The notes below the pieces were generated by a model that was not told the origin of the DNA, ran no database searches, and saw only the letters and a program-made list of their open reading frames with translations. A program made the translations under genes and the position numbers. This document shows positions 26,032-33,134 of a DNA stretch of 64,000 nt, piece after piece. Source of the DNA: Haloprofundus salilacus (lineage in GTDB: Archaea; Halobacteriota; Halobacteria; Halobacteriales; Haloferacaceae); NCBI RefSeq assembly GCF_020150815.1, contig NZ_CP083723.1, positions 186,001 to 250,000 of the forward strand, in the 5' to 3' direction. Numbering within the stretch: the stretch's first letter is position 1; every line of letters begins with the position of its first letter.

Positions 26032-26583
26032 ATGTGGCCTTGGGGACACGCAGCGTTAGGATATCTCTTGTATCGACTCTGTAGTTGGCAGCGCGAGTGG
26101 CGTCTCTCGGATGGGCCTGTTATCGCCCTCGCAATCGGGACACAGTTTCCGGATCTCGTCGACAAACCACTTGCGTGGACGTTTGGCGTTATCCCCTCTG
26201 GGCGCTCGCTCACTCATTCGCTCATTTCTGCTGCGATCGTTCTCGCCATCATACTCTACATAACCCGAAAAAGGAACCGTGAGCCGCTTGGAATTGCATT
26301 TGCCGTTGGCTATCTGGGACACTTACTCGGGGATGCACTCGTTCCACTTCTCGAGTTAGATTTCGTCTTTTTACGGTTTCTAGCGTGGCCACTGTATCCA
26401 CCACCGCCGTATGAGTCAGACTCAAGTTTTCTCGCTCATCTCCAGAATATAGAAATGACTTCGTTCTTCATGCTCGAGCTACTCATATTCTGTATCGCCG
26501 TCGTCATCTGGATCTACGATGGATATCCTGGGCTTCAGAAAGGTAGACAACTACTGAGTCAAGTCTTCCCAAAAACAAAATAA
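26032..26583 (+). CDS. Membrane-bound metal-dependent hydrolase (YdjM/DUF457-like)
   Basis: The protein has 183 residues. It starts MWPWGHAALGYLLYRL with an early His. A GTQFPDLVDKPL motif near residue 36 supplies Asp, GRSLTHSLISAA near 57 has an H-S pair in a helix, and GYLGHLLGDALVPLL near 93 gives H-x-x-x-D. The helices around these make four to five membrane segments. The spacing of His/Asp is typical of the family, whose members are predicted membrane metal hydrolases of unknown substrate. It appears intact within a decayed region. Confidence 0.75.
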   Translation: MWPWGHAALGYLLYRLCSWQREWRLSDGPVIALAIGTQFPDLVDKPLAWTFGVIPSGRSLTHSLISAAIVLAIILYITRKRNREPLGIAFAVGYLGHLLGDALVPLLELDFVFLRFLAWPLYPPPPYESDSSFLAHLQNIEMTSFFMLELLIFCIAVVIWIYDGYPGLQKGRQLLSQVFPKTK

Positions 26584-26626
26584 CTCTCTCTAATTAAAGG
26601 AGCGTGCCGATAGCGTCAAGGAACTC

Positions 26627-26838
26627 TTAGAAGTCATCTTCGCCTGCTTGTTTGGCGATGCTCTGGAGCGTTCCGATGTCGAGTTCGCTGTGGAGTGGAT
26701 GATGACTGTCTGCTTCTCGTTCGTCTTGGGATGTACGTAGCGCAGTTTGACGTAGCTCCCCGTTTGACCGATACGACGGAAGTGCCACTTTTGGAGAGCT
26801 TTGATGATTTCATTGCCCGAATTGGTTCTCCGTTCCAC
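26627..26838 (-). pseudogene. hicA: HicA-family mRNA-interferase toxin gene, frameshifted
   Basis: From a GTG at 26838 the frame reads a HicA-like IIKALQKWHFRRIGQTGSYV, then KLRYVHPKTNEKQTV. One frame over, the family's end resumes as PLHSELDIGTLQSIAKQAG to a stop at 26627. The double-stranded-RNA-binding-like toxin fold has its His in GSH/GSY; here it is Tyr, so the catalytic His is also replaced. One base is missing near 26690-26700 (212 bp total). The GTG starts 2 bp after the stop of the upstream gene, so the two formed an operon. It is almost certainly inactive. Confidence 0.65.
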
Positions 26839-26840
26839 GT

Positions 26841-27212
26841 CTACATTGACGTGTCCCGGAACTCTGGATGGAGCCAATCGAACCCGTCCGTGAGCGTCGA
26901 AAGCCACTGCTCAAAGTCGTCGTTCGTCTCTTCGTCAGCGTCACGCCAAATCTGGATCCCGTTTTCTCCGTCGACGCCGTCGACGTCGAACGGTGATATC
27001 GACACGAACCCAGGTGTAAAACTCCACCAGTAGACCGCGCGACGTCCACCGTCGGTGAGCCCAACCAGGTGTGTTGAACTGTATGCTCGCCCGAGTACGT
27101 TGCTCGCCATTACCTCTGCATCCTCGACGGAGCAGTCTCGCAGTCTCTCGATTTCCATAGCGAACTCTTCGAGAATCTCCACAGAATCGACTGGGACGAG
27201 CTCCTTGTTCAT
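26841..27212 (-). CDS. Unrecognised partner gene upstream of hicA
   Basis: The protein has 123 residues from the ATG at 27212 (an upstream frame extension looks non-coding). It begins MNKELVPVDSVEILEEFAME, has a central VEDAEVMASNVLGRAYSST and GLTDGGRRAVYWWSF segment, and ends with an acidic Trp-rich helix (FEQWLSTLTDGFDWLHPEF). It is not a HicB sequence as I know the family. Its place directly ahead of hicA suggests it is an antitoxin or regulatory partner, an inference. A truncated paralogue is at 25410-25676. Confidence 0.6.
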   Translation of the reverse strand: MNKELVPVDSVEILEEFAMEIERLRDCSVEDAEVMASNVLGRAYSSTHLVGLTDGGRRAVYWWSFTPGFVSISPFDVDGVDGENGIQIWRDADEETNDDFEQWLSTLTDGFDWLHPEFRDTSM

Positions 27213-28087
27213 ACGTGTAGGTTGGGGACTCAGTTGATATACCTCAGCCACGCATGGTGGAACTGAAAGTGGTCGAACGTTGCAAGCGACGTTTTCGACG
27301 AATACTATGAGACTGCAGAACACCGCGGGCCGACGTGTCTGGCGGGCGAGATCGGGGACAGTTCGTTTGACGAAGTGAAGAAGGGAGTCTCTCGACGCAT
27401 TTTATAGAGTATCCGCAAACGTAGTAGGTACGAGTCCGACCAGCGCGCTCTCGGCGGTTTGGTAATTACACTCAGAAAAAGGCCACTGAAGAGGAAACTC
27501 AGACAGCATTATATGCGGTGGAGGGACTTACTACGTATTGGAGTAGCGGCACTCCCCCACGGGAAAACGTCGGTTCTGACACACCACTGCGGCCCCGTGG
27601 GTCTGACACACCACCCCATTTTGGGATGCCTCTGAGACGAGCATCTGCTCAGTGCAGCTTACTCGCCAATAGAACAATATCCTTTGATATGCATTAGTGA
27701 CCTTCCTAAGCCTATAGGTGTGTGACAGATTCACAAAGGCATTGTTTCGAGTATCATTTCTACAGAAGACCTGGTAGAGCGCCTGAGGCTTGACCTCGAG
27801 TGAGTTCACGAGTGAGGCCATGCTCCATCAAGCCCACGCGCACTATTGCTTACCTCCAGAGCACAGTCTTTCACCTGAGGATGCCCTGCCGACGACTGTT
27901 AGCGCTGCCTCTTCGTACCCTTGTCAAGGTCGCTTACTGACGAGGTTTCTGTGTGACCTCTAAGAGACCGTCGCGGCGAGCAGTAGACGCTTGAGGTTGA
28001 CCGGCGAGTATGAGTACACACACCAAAAAGTTCAATGAATATTAAATTAAGATAGATTTAAATGTAAGAATATCCATAGTACATACT
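27213..28087. other. Gap of remnants between the hicA pair and repeat B
   Basis: At 27266-27406 (plus) a protein-like tail reads DEYYETAEHRGPTCLAGEIG, then a stop, the end of an unknown gene. Repeat copy A (27540-27650) and copy B (28088-28196) flank about 430 bp with no good frame. Several AT-rich strings (for example 28030-28065) are present. No intact gene is seen. Confidence 0.35.
27540..27650 (-). repeat. Dispersed hairpin/TGGTGTGTCA element, copy A
   Basis: Read on the minus strand it has the hairpin GAGCAGATGCTC (27639-27650), box 1 TGGTGTGTCAGACC (27600-27613), box 2 TGGTGTGTCAGAACC (27572-27586), CGTGGGGGAG and ACTCC (27540-27544). Box spacing is 13 bp, against 19 in copy C and about 15 in copy B. 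The spacing changes are not all multiples of three, which argues against a conserved reading frame. Confidence 0.55.
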
Positions 28088-28196
28088 GGAGTACCAGAGC
28101 TCCCCCATGGGAAACCGCTGGTCCTGACACACCGCCGCGGGCTCCCATGGGTTTGATACACCGCATTTGCGCTCCCTCTGAGGCGAACATCTGCTC
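28088..28196 (-). repeat. Dispersed hairpin/TGGTGTGTCA element, copy B
   Basis: On the minus strand the hairpin is GAGCAGATGTTC (28185-28196), the boxes are CGGTGTATCAAACC (28150-28163) and CGGTGTGTCAGGACC (28120-28134), then ATGGGGGAG and ACTCC (28088-28092). It is the most diverged copy. It stops about 25 bp short of a 5'-truncated gene on the other strand, so its outer edge coincides with a rearrangement point. Confidence 0.5.
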
Positions 28197-28223
28197 GGAG
28201 TTGCATCACTCCCTCACGGCACG

Positions 28224-28463
28224 TTGGTCGTCGGGGACGCAACTGTCACTGTGCCATCTGACGGAGCGATATCCGGTCCGGTCTACGTCATCGGCGGCAA
28301 GCTGCGAGTTGAGGAGATGGTGCAAGGAAATGTGACGCAATTCGCCGGATCGCCCGTTGTGAACGAGAATGCATCGATCGACGGAGAACTTCAGCACCTC
28401 GGTGGAAGTGAAGCGCTAGCAGACAAAGCGGCTGTCGCCAAGCGGAATACCGTCAAAATCTAA
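28224..28463 (+). pseudogene. 5'-truncated cell-surface repeat protein gene
   Basis: The frame opens with a TTG and reads VVGDATVTVPSDGAISGPV, then VYVIGGKLRVEEMVQGNV, a beta-helical repeat found in haloarchaeal polymer-forming/secreted proteins with a signal peptide and several repeats. The signal peptide and N-terminal repeats are missing and the end is short. It is therefore a relic cut at the boundary of repeat copy B. Confidence 0.45.
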
Positions 28464-28615
28464 CCCGCCAATCCCCATCCGATCGCCGCATACACCTCGG
28501 TCGTACTGACGACCCTGTCGAAGCAGATGTCTAGTAGTGAAGATCGATTCAATACTCTAACTGTATTGTCACCGGACGGCATGGGTTTATTATTGCCAGC
28601 CACGAGCACGTAGCT

Positions 28616-30877
28616 ATGAGTAGACGAGCGAATGCTGTAGACGGAGCGTTTTGGGCTGACGCTGACGCTGAAGATGACGAAGAACTCCAACGATTCCGCA
28701 CGCTCGTCAACACCGTCAACGACGGTATCTACCAACTCGATACGGCTGGCCGCTTCACTGCAGTTAATGATACCATCGTAGAGATGACCGGTTACTCCCG
28801 AGACGACCTTCTCGGCGAGCACGTCTCTCTCGTCCTTGAGGAAGCCGATATCGAACAACTTCGACAGGCGATTTCTGAGTGCCTTTCGACGAAGCATGAA
28901 CTGAACCATACATTCGACCTTACTGTTCGAACGGTCGATGACGAGCCGATACCCTGTGAGCTTCGGCTAAACGTCCTTCTCGAAGAGGGGAACTTCGATG
29001 GAACCGTCGGAATCGTTCGTGAGATCACCGACAGAAATCACACGAAACAACAGCTCAGAGAGCACGAGCAGCTCCAACGCGAACGCGATCTGACCGACCA
29101 AATTCTCGAGACGAGTCCGATCGGTATCCAAGTACTCGATTCAGACGGTGAAATCACGCGTATGAACGAGCGTCTCAAAGAAATACTCGAGATTTCGGAC
29201 GACAAAGAAGACTCATATGAGCCATCGGATCGAGTCGTCTACGACGAGAGCGGAAATCGAATCCCGGCTACTCGTCATCCGTTCGCACACACATTACAGA
29301 CGGGTGAACCAGTGTACGATCAGCGGTTCCATATTGAGCTTCCGAGCGGGGATCACTGCTGGCTCTCGATTCACGCTGCTCCTCTGTTCGATGAAACAGG
29401 CGAGATAGATCGCGTCGTAACGACCGGCGAAGATATCACCGATCTCAAAAAGCGAGAACGGCAGCTCGAACGACGACAGCGAGCGCTTGCTACGGAACTA
29501 AATGAAATCTATGGTCGCATAACTGACGGGGTCATCGCTGTGGACGAAGAGTGGGAATTTACATATGCCAACGAGACCGCAGCGGAGATTCTCGGAATTA
29601 GCGAAGACGAACTCATTGGTCGAAACATCTGGGACACCTTCCCAGAGTTCACCGATACCGAATTCGAGAAGCAGTACCGAAAAGCGATGCAAACCCAAGA
29701 ACCGGTTTCGATAGAAGAATATCTTCCACCATATGATAGCTGGTTCGAAGAACAGGTTTACCCGTCGGAAACGGGGCTCTCAATCTACTTTCGGGACGTT
29801 ACTGAGCACAAAGAGCGTGAACGTGAACTCAAGAAGTCCGAACAACGATATCGAACGCTCGCAGAGTGCTTTCCGAACGGGCTCGTAACCCTGTTCGACG
29901 ACGACCTGACGTACACGTTAGTGGCTGGACAGGGATTCGACCGCATTCCAGTTGAGCCAACCGATTTGCAAGATAACAAGGCAGATACTGTCTGGCCTGA
30001 TGAAACGTGGGACGCCCTCGAACCTGCATTCGAGGCCGCACTCGATGGCGAGGAACGAGCGGTGGAACTCTCGTACGCGGGCCGCGAATGGGTTCTTCAC
30101 GCAGTTCCAATCACCGACGGGCAGGGTGATGTCTTCGCCGGAATGACGATGGCTCAAGACATCACCGAACGAAAAGAGGACAGACGAAAACTCGAGAAAA
30201 CAGTTGAGCGACTCGAGCAGTTCGCCTATGCAGCCAGCCACGACCTTAAGGAGCCCCTTCGGATGGTCTCGAGTTACTTGCAACTACTCGAGCAGCGCTA
30301 CGAGGACGTCCTCGACGAGGAGGGAGAAGAGTATCTCGAGTTTGCCGTTGACGGTGCTGATCGAATGAGCGAGATGATCGATGGACTGCTCGCATATTCT
30401 CGTGTCGACATGCCACGTCGCTCGCTTGAGAAGGTCAACCTCGAAATTATCCTCGACAACACACTCGAGAATCTTCGGATGCAGATAGAGCAGGCTAATG
30501 CGGACATCACGAGCGATGACCTCCCCTGCGTACAGGGAGATAGAAGCCAACTACAGCAGGTATTTCAGAATATAGTAGATAACGCACTCACGTACAGTGG
30601 AGACGAGCCACCGCAGATTTACGTCGAAGTTGACCACCGAGAAGGAGAAGTGGTACTCTCGATTCGAGATAACGGCATCGGGATTGATCCGAAAGATCAA
30701 GATCAAATATTCACGATTTTCAATCGGTTACACAGCCGTCATGAGTATGATGGAGCGGGTATCGGGCTCGCGCTCTGCCAACGCATCATCGAACATCACA
30801 ACGGAGACATCTGGGTTGATTCGGTTCCTGGAGAGGGGACGACGTTCTCGTTTACGCTTCCGGCAGCAGAGGAATAA
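28616..30877 (+). CDS. Multi-PAS sensor histidine kinase
   Basis: The protein has 753 residues and no membrane helix, so it is cytoplasmic. Four PAS domains occupy about residues 25-140, 165-280, 290-400 and 405-520, each with the start VNDGIYQLD/TSPIGIQVLD/IYGRITDGVIAVDE pattern. The HisKA dimerisation helix near 540 has FAYAASHDLKEPLRMVSSYL with the phosphorylated His. The HATPase has NIVDNALTYSG (N box), IRDNGIGID (G1) and GAGIGLALC (G2). It senses small ligands, redox or light through PAS and passes phosphate to an unknown response regulator, not in this window. The start ATG is supported by a TTTATTATTG box ~30 bp upstream. Confidence 0.88.
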   Translation: MSRRANAVDGAFWADADAEDDEELQRFRTLVNTVNDGIYQLDTAGRFTAVNDTIVEMTGYSRDDLLGEHVSLVLEEADIEQLRQAISECLSTKHELNHTFDLTVRTVDDEPIPCELRLNVLLEEGNFDGTVGIVREITDRNHTKQQLREHEQLQRERDLTDQILETSPIGIQVLDSDGEITRMNERLKEILEISDDKEDSYEPSDRVVYDESGNRIPATRHPFAHTLQTGEPVYDQRFHIELPSGDHCWLSIHAAPLFDETGEIDRVVTTGEDITDLKKRERQLERRQRALATELNEIYGRITDGVIAVDEEWEFTYANETAAEILGISEDELIGRNIWDTFPEFTDTEFEKQYRKAMQTQEPVSIEEYLPPYDSWFEEQVYPSETGLSIYFRDVTEHKERERELKKSEQRYRTLAECFPNGLVTLFDDDLTYTLVAGQGFDRIPVEPTDLQDNKADTVWPDETWDALEPAFEAALDGEERAVELSYAGREWVLHAVPITDGQGDVFAGMTMAQDITERKEDRRKLEKTVERLEQFAYAASHDLKEPLRMVSSYLQLLEQRYEDVLDEEGEEYLEFAVDGADRMSEMIDGLLAYSRVDMPRRSLEKVNLEIILDNTLENLRMQIEQANADITSDDLPCVQGDRSQLQQVFQNIVDNALTYSGDEPPQIYVEVDHREGEVVLSIRDNGIGIDPKDQDQIFTIFNRLHSRHEYDGAGIGLALCQRIIEHHNGDIWVDSVPGEGTTFSFTLPAAEE

Positions 30878-31090
30878 TGTGAACTACCCCACCCTACCGC
30901 TCGCCTGACGGCTCGAGCTTGAGGGTAAACAACTACTTCATCTTCGATTTGTTGTACATAACCGAATAGAAGACACTCAAAATATTAGAACAATACGCAC
31001 TCTGCCATATTCAGAAAGATTATAAACTACCGATTGGGCAGTCTACGTGAAGGCTGACATGTGTTCGACAAATTCGAAAGCCACGGGTAA

Positions 31091-31777
31091 ATGATCGAAC
31101 TCGTACTCACCGCAGTGGGACTTGGAGTTGCAGGACTTGATCCCACGAAGGCATTGGTCGCTGCCGGAGCGCTTAGCGGTGGGGCTCGTAAACAGGACGT
31201 AACCCTCTATGGACTCATCTCGATTGTCGGCACACTCATCTCCGGAACAGTGCTGTCAGTCGTTCTCGGCCCCCGTATCGCCGAACTCGACTGGACGCTC
31301 TTTGTCCCGAGTGACCCAGTGACTGCTACACTTGAGGTTGGACTTGGACTCGGCTTTCTGATCTGGGGACTCATTCGCATCCAGAACTCCGCTACTCAAA
31401 CATTCAGCTCACGTGCGCTCCGCGGAACGAGTCTACCAGCCCTCGTCGGGCTCGGGATGTTCTTCGCACTCACCGCGTTCATCGATCCGATGTTTGTCTC
31501 ACTGATCGTGGTCGCGAGCCGGGAGACCTCTCTGTGGTCGGTTATTGCTGCTCACTCGGTTTGGATAGTCGTCTCGCAAGCCCCACTCGTCGTACTTCTC
31601 GGCGCAATTCTCTGTGGGAAACACGAACGAGTGGTAATAGAGTTCCAGTCGCGGTGGAGACGACTCCGCCCTGTCGTCGCTCGCGCGGTCACAATCGCGC
31701 TCTTCGTCGTTGCGACGGTGTTGCTCTCGGACGCTGTCTGGTGGTTCTTCACTGGCGAATTCATCCTCAAAGGCTGA
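31091..31777 (+). CDS. LysE/GAP-type six-helix membrane transporter
   Basis: The protein has 228 residues with about six hydrophobic helices. The N-terminal helix reads MIELVLTAVGLGVAGLDPTK, followed by a helix pair with GARKQDVTLYGLISIVGTLI, the pattern of the GAP/LysE superfamily, which exports amino acids or lipids. The last third has two helices separated by a basic loop (QSRWRRLRP). Substrate unknown. It stands alone between the kinase and the minus-strand surface protein. Confidence 0.6.
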   Translation: MIELVLTAVGLGVAGLDPTKALVAAGALSGGARKQDVTLYGLISIVGTLISGTVLSVVLGPRIAELDWTLFVPSDPVTATLEVGLGLGFLIWGLIRIQNSATQTFSSRALRGTSLPALVGLGMFFALTAFIDPMFVSLIVVASRETSLWSVIAAHSVWIVVSQAPLVVLLGAILCGKHERVVIEFQSRWRRLRPVVARAVTIALFVVATVLLSDAVWWFFTGEFILKG

Positions 31778-31918
31778 AGCGTGTACTGATCCACCTGCAA
31801 ACTGCACGAATCCCTCGGTGGAAGAGATGCACTATCGTTCTTGCTTAGCTGAAACAACTGAGTATGAAAAACGTTTGTGGGGGAGAGAAAACAGGGACTG
31901 CTACAGAATTGTGGAAGG

Positions 31919-32959
31919 CTATCGACGCGTCAGCCACAGTCCGCAGCTTCCAAGCAATGCAACGATGGCGAGGACACTTGAGAACCCTGGTGTCGTCGTA
32001 CTCGTTGTTTCGCTTGCCACACTTGAGGTCTCGTTCGGCGTAATCACATCGGACATCGTCTGTGTCGAAGTTGCAGTCGGAGAGGTTGTACTCGTCGTCG
32101 ACTCCGTGGGCACCTGTGTCGTTTCGGTGGGTGTCTGCGTCGATTCCGTTGGCGTCTCTGTCGCAGACGAGGTTGTCTCCGAATCATCTGACGATCCGTC
32201 TTGGGAGTTCGATGACCCATCTCCATCGTTCCCACCCGCATCGTCGTTAGTCGGTTCGCTCACTGAGAGGGCTTGTGTCTGCGTGAGTGCGAGGAGTTCT
32301 TTTTGCCCGTTGTAGGTGTCGGTTCCACGGACGTTCGCATAGACGTTGTAGGACCCACTTTCGTCAAGTGTCAGAGAGGCAACGTACTCGTCACCTTCTT
32401 TAGTCGCAGTGACTGTCTGTGTCTCAGACCCTTTTGCGACAATAGCAACCTCCACTTCGCTCATCTCGGGGGCATTTTGCCGTGGCGAAACATCGACAGT
32501 CATCTCGACAACATCGCCAGCAGTGGCTGATTCAGGAGTAGACAGTGAGATGTCGTAACCATTTATCACGACAGGGTGAATCTTTTCAAAGTCTCCTTCT
32601 GGCCCGAAGATGGCGACGATATACGAACCTGGCGTCAGTGAATCCGTCTCAAACGTGACGCTACTGGTACCTGATTGTTCACTACTTTTATCGATGATCT
32701 GCTTGTCACTGTTGTAGAAATAGACCTTGTATGATTCACCACTTGGTCCAAAAGTGTCTACGACAAGTTGTTCTCCGGGATCAACAGGTGCGATTTTAGA
32801 AACGTCGTAGTCTGTGCCTGCGAGTGTGATCGTCCGCTCTGGGACATCAACGCTGTCCTGGACGGTAATTGAGTAGTCTGGGTTGTCTGCAACGACAACA
32901 GCACCTCCTGAAAGTAACAGGAGGACAGAAAGCAAGAGACCGCCGACACGTGCGTACAT
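31919..32959 (-). CDS. PGF-CTERM surface protein
   Basis: The protein has 346 residues. The N-terminus MYARVGGLLLSVLLLLSGGA is a Sec signal peptide. Residues ~25-230 are two or three beta-sandwich domains. Residues ~240-320 are a Ser/Thr/Glu/Pro-rich linker of the kind carrying O-glycans. The tail TTTPGFSSVLAIVALLGSCG followed by a short LWLTRR is the PGF-CTERM archaeosortase signal: PGF, helix, basic end. It is cleaved by archaeosortase A and attached to membrane lipid. It is divergent from the next surface gene. Confidence 0.85.
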   Translation of the reverse strand: MYARVGGLLLSVLLLLSGGAVVVADNPDYSITVQDSVDVPERTITLAGTDYDVSKIAPVDPGEQLVVDTFGPSGESYKVYFYNSDKQIIDKSSEQSGTSSVTFETDSLTPGSYIVAIFGPEGDFEKIHPVVINGYDISLSTPESATAGDVVEMTVDVSPRQNAPEMSEVEVAIVAKGSETQTVTATKEGDEYVASLTLDESGSYNVYANVRGTDTYNGQKELLALTQTQALSVSEPTNDDAGGNDGDGSSNSQDGSSDDSETTSSATETPTESTQTPTETTQVPTESTTSTTSPTATSTQTMSDVITPNETSSVASETTSTTTPGFSSVLAIVALLGSCGLWLTRR

Positions 32960-33134
32960 ACAAATGATACCTGTGTTACCTGCTTGAAAACTATTCCGTT
33001 AGCTAATCTCGTGACATTAGAATACTCTCTATCGGTCAGTAACCTTGGTGTCGCTACTTTATCTAACTTAAGAACCTACCGGATTTTATATGTTAACCGC
33101 AAATGATATCAGCCAATAAAATATACTGCTCTTA

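Noticed and set aside
25372-28196. The three hairpin elements as a CRISPR array
   Set aside because: Copies are ~110 bp, dispersed, on both strands and diverged; there are no regular spacers or Cas genes.
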